Positions 47,961 through 59,771 of a DNA stretch of 64,000 nt are shown here, in pieces. The stretch is taken from assembly GCF_963678635.1 (NCBI RefSeq), contig NC_087069.1, positions 17,706,660 to 17,770,659 of the forward strand. Reading direction: 5' to 3'. The DNA comes from Symsagittifera roscoffensis. Its lineage: Eukaryota > Xenacoelomorpha > Acoela > Convolutidae. The notes below the pieces were generated by a model. It searched no databases. It was not told the origin of the DNA and saw nothing but the letters and a program-made list of their open reading frames with translations. The translations under genes and the position numbers were made by a program. Within the stretch, counting starts at the first letter, position 1, and each line of letters starts with the position of its first letter.

Positions 47961-49525
47961 ATTACCAATCTTTCCCATAAAATTTTCTAACTTTCTAAAA
48001 ATTTTCATAAAAATTTTACCTGATACCTTAGAAGCCTTAATTATTCTTTTAATAATATTTTGCAACTTTTTTTGTAATTTTTTATTCCCTTTTCGAAGAA
48101 TACATATACCTTTCCAAAATCCTTGATAACCTCCTCGGGTACGATAACTCAGTAACTATTTAAATGTTTTGAAACCTATTTAGTAGAACCGATATTTTTC
48201 TACTGTTCATAAATTTTCTCACATTTTTATCATCACTCATAATGACAATATGCAAATGTATAAAAACGGCAATCATCACATTCGCATTAGCAACCATTCT
48301 TTTATTTCTTTTTATTGAAGATTACTATAGTAAACATAGATTTTCATATTTTCAAAAAAATAAAATTGCTAATCAATAACCCCCACATCAGTCCCCACCG
48401 ACAAAATTTCAAGAAAATCCAACAACATTTACGAATACCCACAATCCCCAATCATCCACACGCATTTCTTTCCAAGACAATCCATATACTTTTGAAGAAG
48501 GACACGATTATCTGAGCCATTAGAACCAGTTGTTCCCCAAGCACCTTTGAAAGAACCACAATACGAACCATCATGTAACATATACCCACATGATCTTAAC
48601 AGAGTAAGACACATTAGCCAAAACCAAAATACACTCGAAAATAATAGACAAATTATACATCCCAGAGTTCATTTTTTTATATTTCAGTCACCAACGCCAA
48701 ATCCTTTAGACCTTTCTAATAGCACACTACCAGATACTCCCCAACTGCTTCACAACAAAGCACTTCAAATATTCCATCAGACTACTTAGGTTCAACTCCC
48801 ACATCAGAACAAATCCGCGATTATCCTTTTAATCCCCCAACAAATACAGAACGTCTTCCATATTGGGTAAAGCACACCTACACTCAAGGTGAACCAAATT
48901 TAGTAAACAACCCCATTGACGTTTCATCTGATGCAACACTATCAGCATTACCAGAAACACTTTCCTTTCCTTCAACATCTTCTTTAAGTCAAATATCACC
49001 AACAACTTTTCCCCTAAGTTTTCAAACAAATCTTGATTCACTCTATCAATAACAATCATCTAACAATATACCACTACGATTAGATTGGAATAGGTTTGTG
49101 GCACCTCCACCATTATTTGGTCAACATCAAGAAAGTAACAGACCATACAACTGGGCACTAACTAGATTACAATATAGACAAGATATCCACAAAGATAGCC
49201 AGGAACATAACAGCCAAATACTTCAACAAAATAGTCTCACACTAAAATTTGAGATCACAGTAAGACTAAATAATATTGTTCAACACCAATTTCCATTAGT
49301 TCCTCCAATTATAACAGCTCAATCTTTACCTACCCCATTTATAACAACAGAAATAATATAAAAATACGATAGATATACTAAAAAAACAATCAGATACATA
49401 TTTTTTTATAACCCATACTCAGGATTATCATACACATGTATATTCTAAAGATATTCAACATCTTCTTTTTCTTATTTTTTTCCGTATCAAATCAAAATCG
49501 GTCTCCTCGCACAGGACCTCAGGAT
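47961..49525 (+). repeat. 1.56-kb tandem duplication inside the LTR element, copy 1
   Basis: 1,565 bases, matching 49526-51089 base for base as far as I can compare, apart from one T in a homopolymer run. It carries a short frame for a 45-residue membrane peptide (48242-48379), then Asn/Pro/Gln-rich frames (for example APPPLFGQHQESNRPYNWAL from 49098). At its end come the signal-peptide part of the env-like gene and a few following codons. The near-identity contrasts with the much older pol and env duplications. Confidence 0.9.
48242..48379 (+). CDS. Short membrane peptide ORF between pol and env, copy 1
   Basis: Forty-five codons from ATG to stop. The N-terminal half is hydrophobic (AIITFALATILLFLFI), giving one clear membrane span after a short KCIK start, and the tail is basic and aromatic (DYYSKHRFSYFQ). 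It lies between pol and env, where some env-bearing retroelements carry accessory or spliced reading frames. It may be the N-terminal anchor of a longer protein read in a neighbouring frame or spliced. Function unknown. The same ORF recurs unchanged in the second copy. Confidence 0.4.
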   Translation: MTICKCIKTAIITFALATILLFLFIEDYYSKHRFSYFQKNKIANQ

Positions 49526-51089
49526 ATTACCAATCTTTCCCATAAAATTTTCTAACTTTCTAAAAATTTTCATAAAAATTTTACCTGATACCTTAGAAGC
49601 CTTAATTATTCTTTTAATAATATTTTGCAACTTTTTTGTAATTTTTTATTCCCTTTTCGAAGAATACATATACCTTTCCAAAATCCTTGATAACCTCCTC
49701 GGGTACGATAACTCAGTAACTATTTAAATGTTTTGAAACCTATTTAGTAGAACCGATATTTTTCTACTGTTCATAAATTTTCTCACATTTTTATCATCAC
49801 TCATAATGACAATATGCAAATGTATAAAAACGGCAATCATCACATTCGCATTAGCAACCATTCTTTTATTTCTTTTTATTGAAGATTACTATAGTAAACA
49901 TAGATTTTCATATTTTCAAAAAAATAAAATTGCTAATCAATAACCCCCACATCAGTCCCCACCGACAAAATTTCAAGAAAATCCAACAACATTTACGAAT
50001 ACCCACAATCCCCAATCATCCACACGCATTTCTTTCCAAGACAATCCATATACTTTTGAAGAAGGACACGATTATCTGAGCCATTAGAACCAGTTGTTCC
50101 CCAAGCACCTTTGAAAGAACCACAATACGAACCATCATGTAACATATACCCACATGATCTTAACAGAGTAAGACACATTAGCCAAAACCAAAATACACTC
50201 GAAAATAATAGACAAATTATACATCCCAGAGTTCATTTTTTTATATTTCAGTCACCAACGCCAAATCCTTTAGACCTTTCTAATAGCACACTACCAGATA
50301 CTCCCCAACTGCTTCACAACAAAGCACTTCAAATATTCCATCAGACTACTTAGGTTCAACTCCCACATCAGAACAAATCCGCGATTATCCTTTTAATCCC
50401 CCAACAAATACAGAACGTCTTCCATATTGGGTAAAGCACACCTACACTCAAGGTGAACCAAATTTAGTAAACAACCCCATTGACGTTTCATCTGATGCAA
50501 CACTATCAGCATTACCAGAAACACTTTCCTTTCCTTCAACATCTTCTTTAAGTCAAATATCACCAACAACTTTTCCCCTAAGTTTTCAAACAAATCTTGA
50601 TTCACTCTATCAATAACAATCATCTAACAATATACCACTACGATTAGATTGGAATAGGTTTGTGGCACCTCCACCATTATTTGGTCAACATCAAGAAAGT
50701 AACAGACCATACAACTGGGCACTAACTAGATTACAATATAGACAAGATATCCACAAAGATAGCCAGGAACATAACAGCCAAATACTTCAACAAAATAGTC
50801 TCACACTAAAATTTGAGATCACAGTAAGACTAAATAATATTGTTCAACACCAATTTCCATTAGTTCCTCCAATTATAACAGCTCAATCTTTACCTACCCC
50901 ATTTATAACAACAGAAATAATATAAAAATACGATAGATATACTAAAAAAACAATCAGATACATATTTTTTTATAACCCATACTCAGGATTATCATACACA
51001 TGTATATTCTAAAGATATTCAACATCTTCTTTTTCTTATTTTTTTCCGTATCAAATCAAAATCGGTCTCCTCGCACAGGACCTCAGGAT
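49526..51089 (+). repeat. 1.56-kb tandem duplication inside the LTR element, copy 2
   Basis: 1,564 bases; all frames of copy 1 recur with identical translations, including the membrane peptide ORF at 49806-49943. The copy runs straight into the body of the env-like gene at about 51090, so this is the copy attached to env. Confidence 0.9.
49806..49943 (+). CDS. Short membrane peptide ORF between pol and env, copy 2
   Basis: Identical to the ORF at 48242-48379: short basic start, one hydrophobic span, aromatic basic tail. Being the copy next to the complete env start, it is the one more likely to reflect the original gene order pol, this ORF, env. Confidence 0.4.
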   Translation: MTICKCIKTAIITFALATILLFLFIEDYYSKHRFSYFQKNKIANQ

Positions 51090-53100
51090 CTACTCGTAAC
51101 ACACTACGATTGTGAAGAAAACGAACAAAAAACACTACATAAATATGCTATCAATCAAGTAACACAATTGGAATCCGAACCACAAGCTATAGAAACGACA
51201 AATGTAATAGCTACGTTATACTCAAAAGCCCGAGCAACTGCAATAACAGGACACAAATTCAGAGCAACATTTTCCGAAAAGAAAGTACATTTTTCAAAAG
51301 TTTGAAACGGAAATAAAAGCAGATTAGACCACGAATCCTTCTACCAAAGTAACATCGAGAGATTATTACACCTGAGCCTCGAAGACTGTACAAACTAACT
51401 AAAAAGGCTAAACCTCACACCAAAAAAAGGCAGAAACAGAAAACTTGTAAACTTTCAAGTTTTTCCAGACTCAGCTCATCACGCCGAACTTGAAAAACAC
51501 CAAGGTCACATACGACTAGATACAAAATTTCCCTTCCTTGGAGCACATGGTAGATAAAAATACGATCTTCATGATAAAAATTGGATACTACACATTGGAA
51601 TAAATAATCCCTCAAACTGCAAAGCAGACACAAAAAATAAAGGCTACCAAGAAATAATGTTTTTCGATTGAAAAATACAACTTGAAAAACTACAACTTAC
51701 ACGCGACTTAAAAGATGACACAATACTTTATCAAGAAATTAGACTCCCTTGCAAAAACGACCAAGGATATTGCGATCCTACAACACGCACACAAGCAACC
51801 ATTGTTTGGTTGGTTTCCCAAAGAAACCTGCACAATTTTTCAAGTAGCAAAAATACACGCTAGAAAGATTAAATTTCACCAACAAAACTTTATTGAATCA
51901 ATCGCGTTCAAAGATGTACACCCTGACAAAATTAGAACTACTAATCTTAAATTTAGAAACATGGAAAACATAGACAAAAAAAATAATGGGTTTTCAAATA
52001 TACCAAGAAACAGAACTTGCATGCAAATACAACAAACCATTTTACAAAACACAATATCCAGAAAATCTTGTCGAAAACAAATGCAGTTTCGACATGAAAA
52101 CAGGTAAAATAATTTTCCACCAAATGGCTACATCCCACTCATATACTGATGAGAACTCATATACTGATACGTTTCAGTAGAATTTCAAAAAAATGCAGGA
52201 AGAACCGGTGGAAAATTAAAAGCACAAGATACAGAAAGTACACGTCTACAAGAACTATCACTCATGAACAACACATATTTTGACACAATCCATTATGACA
52301 TACATAAGATATGAAATTAGATTACACGATAAGTAGAATTGTTCAAGAAATGACATTATCAGAAACACTACACCAATTATGAGAACTCGAAAGGACGCAG
52401 ATTCTACAATCACCTGCACTAGCAGTTCTAAAAATACCATATGCAGGATGCTTATTATCCGGAAATAGATCGAATTTCATTGATTATGAAGGAAACATTT
52501 TATGGTATTACACCTGTACCAAAAAAAATATAACCTTTATAAATTTCTGAAGATAAACGATGTTATAGAAGAATCCCAATATTCTACAAAAATAGGAACA
52601 TTTTATTTTTACACTCTCACGAAGAAATTTTTTTGGGATACAGCAGCCCCATGTGGATCAGAAAATATCCACAATGTTGTACAATTAAATCCCGACGAAG
52701 ACAAACACTATCTACTCACACCATATCCAACACTGAAGCAACCATTAAAAAAAAATTTACCTGAAAGTATTAGAGCTATTACCCGCAACCCGAATATCGA
52801 TTTACAAACGATCGGCATCTACTCGAAATCAGACATACAAGACCTAACTTGTACACAACAATTTCAAGAACTACTCACACACTTACTACTTACTTAAATG
52901 GACACAATGCAAAGACAATCAATCGACCAAATTTTACGCAAAGTTGCAGAAACAGCAGGATTTTCAGAATTTTAAGCACAAGATTACAGCCGATATTTAA
53001 AAGATATTAAAGATTACATTTATTTAAATGGCGAAAAATAGCGACCTCAGGTTATTTCACCAATCAATATTTTTAAATATTTTAAATATTTGAAATTTTT
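51000..53100 (+). pseudogene. env-like glycoprotein gene, copy 1, fossil
   Basis: It opens with a signal peptide (MYILKIFNIFFFLFFSVSNQ) and then LLVTHYDCEENEQ, an ectodomain start resembling the YDC-type glycoproteins of invertebrate env-bearing LTR elements and some negative-strand RNA viruses. That comparison is tentative. Further on: NPSNCKADTKNKGYQEIMFF, QIYQETELACKYNKPFYKTQ, then RTGGKLKAQDTESTRLQEL, LCTYxxE-like membrane-proximal blocks, and a hydrophobic region near 53050-53240. In life it would sit in the particle membrane and mediate entry or cell-to-cell passage. The second half (from about 51822) is duplicated at 55234 onward. It has several breaks and is not functional. Confidence 0.65.
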
Positions 53101-53665
53101 TTTAAATATTTTCAGTTAATCTAAAAAACCAATTTTTTGCCTCGCTAGGATTGCCCTAAAATATTTTAGAAAGATTGACTATATTATACGCAAGGTTTAT
53201 ATTATCGGATTTCTTTTCTCACTATTGAAAGGAATCTTCAACCAATGAGCAATACATACACGAGTAAACAGACAAGCAAGCGTAGCACGCATACTTTTTG
53301 CAAGATTTTTTGAATTTTTTTCTACATCAATAAACAAAATAATTTTAGATGCACAAATAAAATAATATAATAAAAAAAATCAACTACACCAAACACATAT
53401 GGCGAATTACAACACAAAACAAACGCATCACCCACAGCACCACAATTACCAAATTTAAATCATCATCACCCATTATCACTAGTACCGCTAAGTTTCAGAA
53501 ATCTAGCACTCACAAATATTACAAGTCCATGACCTAATTATATACGAAGTCCATTTCACCATATAGTAACACAACAATCTGAAAGTGACGATACATATTA
53601 AAAAATAATCGAACGACCCCATACCACAAACGTTTGATCTCAGAACAATCATTTTTTAGCCCTCG
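53101..53665 (+). other. Spacer between env copy 1 and the serine/proline-rich ORF
   Basis: It includes the probable env tail (hydrophobic, then ACAAGTAAACAGACAAGCAAG) and a C-terminal-like Asn/Pro-rich stretch (LVPLSFRNLALTNIT, about 53480-53520). It is repeated at about 56450-57010. Confidence 0.5.
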
Positions 53666-54535
53666 ATGAGCCGACAAGTTGGATCCCTTCACCTTTCAAT
53701 TTCCCATCCAGCCAAATTTCAAAACCCCATTCCCATCATCCCACCCTTTGCTTTCCCGCCACCTGAATCACCCATATTACTACATCATCCGGCATGGATT
53801 CTGATGCTAACACAGACATCACAGTTTTTAATACAATCTCCCAATTCGGCAATTCAGATTCAGAAACCCCTGACGAGTTCGCAAATTCAAAACCCAGCCC
53901 GTCAACATTTTTTCAACCCCCTTTTCGACCCATCCCCTCCCAAGCCAAATTTGACTCCCCTCTACTCTCTCTCATATTTCCCAAATGTCACCAACATTTT
54001 CCCCCCTTACGAATGAACGCTCGAACAAAAATTCCCCAGATAACACGCAGATATCATACGAACTAAACAACCTAATAATACTACAACAACAAGTACAACA
54101 CCCTCATACACTAACCATTCATCAATTATCATCAACCATAACGTCATCAAACCCAACATCTCCCACACCTTCTTCAGACTTCACACTTTCTTTAGCACAA
54201 TCCTCAACATCAACCCAATGATCATCCACTACCATTCGTGCATATAGAACTTTCAAAAGAAAATTTCCCAATCACCCGTTTCCCTCCAAACCCGGAATAG
54301 CCCGAGACTACATAAACCACCCTGACCATACGATTACTACCCAATTTCTCCAATTATCTTTACCCATCTTCCCTCAATATACATACATTCACTCCGGCCC
54401 TAATACTGAACAACCGCACTATGTCGATGAACATGTATTAATCCCCACTCTCCATTGGACATCATATTATCACTTCTCAAAACCACTTTGTTTACCACTC
54501 AATAACACACCGTAAGAAATAGAAAGAAAGAAAAA
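53666..54535 (+). pseudogene. Serine/proline-rich ORF of unknown function after env, copy 1
   Basis: The readable frame starting MDSDANTDITVFNTISQFGN (53794) is acidic and then Ser/Pro/Thr-rich (SDSETPDEFANSKPSPSTFF). It continues in nearby frames to blocks shared with copy 2 (FKRKFPNHPF, YVDEHVLIPTL). It has no membrane span, no zinc finger and no known retroviral motif. The place, between env and the 3' LTR, is where accessory genes sit in some retroviruses, but nothing else links it to them. Preserved in two copies. Broken in a few places. Confidence 0.45.
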
Positions 54536-54929
54536 TGATTTTTTTAGACTAACTACAGCACTAACATCTCGACAATTTACACACGTAGGATACAAAAAGC
54601 TATCAAAAATGTTCAGCGCACCCCGAGCTAACAAATATTCCATCAATCTCTTTGACCATAATCATCCGACGTAACCAAGATCAATTCCTCGATGACGACA
54701 TGTTTGCTAACCCGCAATTAACCGAAAAATTTGTTCTTTTGAAGACTATTGAGAAGTCTGAAAATGAAAGAATAAAACACCGAAAAGTCAAAAGACAAAC
54801 CCGAACCAAACAATTTGATTTTTGAAAAAAAGATACAACCAAAACAACAAAAAGAAAATACCAGTAACAAACAAAACACAAAAGGTTAACACAAAACAAA
54901 CCCATAAAAAACCAGCATGGAATCATACC
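54536..54929 (+). other. Tail of the first env/ORF block
   Basis: Non-coding, Asn/Lys-coding by composition; it matches parts of 57890-59640. The two blocks differ in length here. Confidence 0.5.
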
Positions 54930-55062
54930 CCCACTCCTGGCCTAACCCACCAGCCAGAAGAGGACGTCCTGAGCATGCTTTATAGCCGGCCTAACCCGCC
55001 GTGCTAGAATACCACGCTTGGTGACCCACTCCCTATATTTGACAAGAGCTACTCAAAGGTGA
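54930..55062 (+). promoter_or_regulatory. GC-rich conserved block ending in a splice-donor-like site, copy 1
   Basis: The GC content rises sharply: CCACTCCTGGCCTAACCCAC, GCCAGAAGAGGACGTCCTGA, TTTATAGCCGGCCTAACC, then CTACTCAAAG followed by GTGAGTAA. It contains short dyads (GGACGTCC, GCATGC, GCCGGC). It recurs at 59636-59771 with few changes while the surroundings have drifted more. It could be a structured RNA signal (export, packaging) or an exon end with a 5' splice site. Confidence 0.55.
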
Positions 55063-55233
55063 GTAACTCTTTAAAAATAATAGAACTAAATTTAAAATTT
55101 TGTGATAAAAACTAGTAAAAAATCATTACTAAAAACAGAACTAACTAAAAATTTAGTTATGTAAACTATACAATGCAATAATATGAAACATAATCAATCA
55201 CGAAGACGAGCATCAAGAAACTAAGACGACCCC
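55063..55233 (+). other. End of the first env/ORF block
   Basis: The sequence to GCATCAAGAAACTAAGACGACCCC matches about 59772-59955, marking the end of the duplicated unit. The second unit begins at about 55234 in the middle of env. Confidence 0.6.
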
Positions 55234-56760
55234 TGAGAAACCTGCACAATTTTTCAATCAGCAAAAATACACGCTTGAATGGTTAATTTTCACCAAAAAT
55301 GTTTTATTGAATCAATCCCGTTCAAAGATGTAAACCCTGACAAAATTAGAACTACTAAACATAAATTTAGAATTATCCAAAATATAGAGAATAAAATAAC
55401 ACGTTTCGAAATATACCAAGAAACAGACCTTGCAGGCAAATACAACAAACCACTTTACAAAACACAATATCCAGAAATTCTTGTCGAATACGAAGACGGT
55501 TTCGACATGAATACAGGTAAATTATTTTACCCCAAATGGCTACATCCCACTCATATACTGATGAGAACTCATACGTTTCCATAAATTTTCAAGAAAAGCA
55601 GGAAGAACCGGTGGAAAACTAAAACCACAAGATACAGAAAGTACACGTCTACAGGAACTATCACTCATGAACAACACATGTTTTGAAGCAATCCATTATG
55701 ACATACATTAGGATATGAAATTAGATTATACGATAAGTAGAATTTTTCAAGAAATGACATTATCAGAAACACTACACCATTTATGTGAACTCGAAAGGAC
55801 GCAGATTCTACAATCACCTGCACTAGCAGTTCTAAAATTGCCATATGCAGGATACTTAATATCCGGAAATAGATCAATTTTCATTGATAATGAAGAAAAC
55901 TTTTTATAATATTACACCTGTACCAAAAAAAATCACTTTTTTATGTTTTTGAAGATAAACGATGTTATAGAAGAATCCCAATATTCTACAAAAATAAACT
56001 ACTTTTTGTTGATACACTCTCACGAAGAACTTTTTTTGGGGATAAAGCAGCCCCATGTGGATCAGAAAAAAGCCACAATGTTGTACAATTAAACCCCGAG
56101 GAAGACAAATACTATCTACTGACACCACATCCAACACTGATGCAACCATTAAAAAAGTTTTCACCTGAAAGTATTAGAGCTATTGCCCGCAAACCGATTA
56201 TCGACTTACAATCGATCGGCATCTACTCGAAATCAGACATACTACAACACATTCGTATACAACATTTTCAAGAACTACTTACAAAAACGGACACAATACA
56301 ACGACAATCAATCGATCAAAATTACGCGAAGTTGCAGAAACAGCAGGATTTTCAGACATTTAAGCACAAGATTACAGCAGATATTTAAAAGACATTAAAG
56401 ATTACATTTATAAAAATATCGACCTCAGGATATATCACCAATCAATATTTTTAATTTTTATAAATCTATAAAACCAACTTTTTGCCTTTCGAGGATGGCC
56501 CTATTACATCTTAGAAAGATTGACTAAATTATACGCAATGTTTAATTTTATCGGATTTCTTTTCTCTCTATTGAAAGAAATCTATAACACATGTGCAAAA
56601 CATACACAAGTAAACAGACAAGCAAGCGTAGCACGCATACTTTTTGCAGGATTTTTGAAATTTTTTCCTACATCAATAAACAAAATACTTTTAGATGCAC
56701 AAATAAAAGAATATAATACAAAAAATATCAACTACACCAAACAGATATGAAGAATCACAA
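55234..56760 (+). pseudogene. env-like gene, copy 2 (only the later part), fossil
   Basis: It starts abruptly with GAAACCTGCACAATTTTTCAA, equal to 51822 inside env copy 1, and runs through IYQETDLAGKYNKPLYKTQY (about 55410-55470), QEMTLSETLHHLCELERTQI (about 55750-55810), NRSIFIDNEEN, LQSIGIYSKSD and a hydrophobic stretch LYAMFNFIGFLFSLLKEIY (about 56530-56590), probably the membrane anchor. The last part, KHTQVNRQASVARILFAGFL, looks like the cytoplasmic tail. It carries no signal peptide and so was never a full gene in this position. Broken in several places. Identity to copy 1 is about 90 percent by eye. Confidence 0.65.
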
Positions 56761-57012
56761 CACAATACAACGCATCACCCACAGCACCACAATTACCAAT
56801 TTTGAATTATAATCACCCATTATCACTAGTACCACGACATTTTAGAAATCTAGCACTCACAAATATTACAAGTTCAAGACCTAATTATATACAAAGTCCA
56901 ATTCACGTATAGTAACCCAACAACCTCAAAATGACAATACATATGAACAAACAAATTAACAACCCCATAACTCAAATTTTCGATCTCAGAACAACCATTT
57001 TTTCAGCCCACG
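56761..57012 (+). other. Spacer before the second serine/proline-rich ORF
   Basis: It matches 53400-53665; AT-rich, with a C-terminal-like Asn/Pro-rich reading as in the first block. Confidence 0.5.
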
Positions 57013-57886
57013 ATGAGCCGACAAGGTGGATCCTTTCACGTTTCAATTTCCCATCCAGCCAAATTTCAAAACCCCATTCCCATCATCCCACCCTTTGCTT
57101 TCCCGCCACCTGAATCACCCATATTACCACATCATCCGGCATGGATTCTGATGCTAACACAGACATCACAGTTTTTAATACAATCTCCCAATTTGACACT
57201 TTAGATTTAGAAACCCCTGACGAATTCGCAAATTCAGAACACAGCCCGTCAACATTTTCTCAACCCCACTTTCGACCTATCCACTCCCAAGCCAAAACTG
57301 ATTCCCCTCTGCTCTCTCTCATGTTTCCCAAGTGACACCAACATACTACCCCCTTACTAATGAACGCTCCAACAACAATTCCCCAGAGAACACGCAGATA
57401 TCATACGAACCAAACAATCTAATAACACTACAACAACAAGAACAACACCCTGATACACTAACCATTCATCAAATATCATCAACCATAACGTCATCAAACC
57501 CAGCAACTCCCTCACCTTCTTCAGACTACACCCCTTCTTTAGCACAATCCTCAACATCAACCCAATCATCATCCACTATTAACCGTGCATATGAAACTTT
57601 CAAAAGAAAATTTCCCAATCATCCGTTTCCATCCAAACCCGGAAGAGCCCGAGACTACATTAACCACCCTGACCTTACAAATACTACCCAAATTCTCCAA
57701 TTATCTTCACCCCTCTTCCCTCAATATACATATAGTCACTCCGACCCTGATACTGAACAATCCCACTATGTCGATGAGCATGTATTAATCCCCACACTCC
57801 AATGGACATATTATTATCATTTCTCAAACCCAATTTGTTTACCACTCATTTACACACCGCAAGAAATAAAAAGAAATAAAATTTAA
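57013..57886 (+). pseudogene. Serine/proline-rich ORF of unknown function after env, copy 2
   Basis: Two frames carry the readable parts: MDSDANTDITVFNTISQFDT (57141) and a 184-codon stretch from 57332 with ENTQISYEPNNLITLQQQEQ, TFKRKFPNHPFPSKPGRARD, YVDEHVLIPTLQWTYYYHFS. Overall it is acidic, then Gln/Ser/Thr-rich, then a basic patch (FKRKFPNHPFPSKPGRAR), then an aromatic, probably folded end. No membrane span. The long open stretch and the matching of both copies suggest it was once translated. Family unknown; broken. Confidence 0.45.
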
Positions 57887-59635
57887 CTTTTCAGACTAAC
57901 TACAGCACTAACATCTCGACATTTTACGCATGTAGGATACAAAAAGCTATTATAAATGTTCACCGCACCCCGAGCTAACGAATATTCCATCGAGCACTTT
58001 GACCATAATCATCCGACCTAACCAAGATCAATTCCTTGATGACGACAAGTTTGCTAACCCGCAACTAACCGAAAAGTTGTTCATCCAAACACGTTACGTT
58101 TTCACACTCAGTTCAATAGATTAAAAACATAATCACATCATTTCAGAAGCACTTATTGACATTCAAGCTTACGAATCATTTTACGAAAAATTTGAAACCT
58201 TCTCACTAACCTTCCACTTCCACACTCCAAAAGAACGAAATTTGCACTGTTCACACGACATCATGTTGAGAACTAAATTACACTTATTATAAATTCATAC
58301 ATTTGACTTACATACACTATCACGACAACCAAATCATCGATATCAATTTATTCACTCTAAAGGACACATCACCGTTTTTTCTAATTTTCACATATTGCAT
58401 TTAAAATACTAAATTTCAAGGCATCCTCCGCAACTATGACACCATAACCCAATTGTATATATTTTGCCCACTAACCAAGACTTTCAATGTAGAAGAATCC
58501 CGACCACTAATTGTCCCGCATGAAATACATACAAAACCTGTCCGAAGTTTTAATTTTAGGAATTTATCCACAATACTAAAAAATAATCACAAGCTTTTTT
58601 GACCTTATTCAGAACACACCTCACAATTTTTCCAATGGCACTGAAGAACTAGAGACCATTAAGGAACTCCAATTGCTTTGGCCACTGCTTCATACTAAAA
58701 AATTTCATTCGCATGTTAGCAAAGCTCCTAACCACATCAGATGCCATTACACGATTTTTTCCCTCATGGATTCTTTCCCGATGATTACGTAAGTATGAAT
58801 TTATTAATTTAAAAACTAAACAAATTCAAAAGAAAACTAACCATTCTTTAATTAATTGTTTTTTCTGTAGTCTTTCGATCACGATCATCTACAAACAAAA
58901 AAACCAAAAAAAAAATTACAAACTCTTTCATAATTTATAATCTCCTTTCAACAAACCGCAATGAATGACGCCAGTAAAATTTCTTCCCCCTCATTATCAA
59001 ATTAATATATTAATTCTTTTCCCTAATGTAGTAAATCTAAATACAAGGAAAATACTCTAATATTTTTCCCCACAAAGGAATAAATTTTAAATTTTTTCAG
59101 TAAATTTATACAAATGCAAGCAGTACTAACTTTTTGAAAGACGCTTCACATGCACACAAAATCAACCCATACTCGCACAGCTTGTCCACGACAAATGGTT
59201 TAAAATAATAATTTCAAGTTTGATTTTTCACTAACAACAACTCAAATTAGAAATAACAAGTTTTCAAACTTTCTTTTAACCCGGTTGGAAAGTAAATTAT
59301 ATATTAATCCCAACTAACCAACGCAGCTTACTAAGCACCAAAAACAACAAACTAACAGCATGACTAAGAAAAGAAAACCCATGGCAACCCTAACCAGATT
59401 AAAATCAGCTTAAAGAAACTAAATAATTTATTCTTTTGAAGACTATTGACAAGTCAGAAAAAAGAAAGAATAAAAACACCAAAAAGTCGAAAGACAAACC
59501 CAAACCAAACAATTTGGTTTTTGAAAAAAAGGACACAAACAAAAACAACAAAAGGAAAAAAACCAGTAAAAAAACAACAACATAAATTGTTAACACAAAA
59601 CAGGACCCCATAAAAAAAACAGCATGAAATCATAC
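57887..59635 (+). other. Long 3' tail of the second env/ORF block
   Basis: It is partly coding-like at first (EALIDIQAYESFYEKFETF near 58150, LTFHFHTPKERNLHCSHDI near 58210) and then AT-rich non-coding. Only parts of it have a counterpart in the first block (54540-54929). Confidence 0.45.
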
Positions 59636-59771
59636 CCTCACTCCTGGGCCTAACCCACCAGCCAGAAGAGGACATCCTGAGCATGATTTATAGCCGGTAT
59701 AAACCCACCGTGCTAGAAGATCACGCTTTGTGACCCACTCCCTATTTTTGACAACAGCTACTCAAAGGTGA
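59636..59771 (+). promoter_or_regulatory. GC-rich conserved block ending in a splice-donor-like site, copy 2
   Basis: It matches 54930-55062: CCTCACTCCTGGGCCTAACC, AGCCAGAAGAGGACATCCTG, TTTATAGCCGG, ACCGTGCTAGAA, then CTACTCAAAG with GTGAGTAAA. It is the clearest GC-rich island in the element and lies about 0.65 kb upstream of the 3' LTR. Confidence 0.55.
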
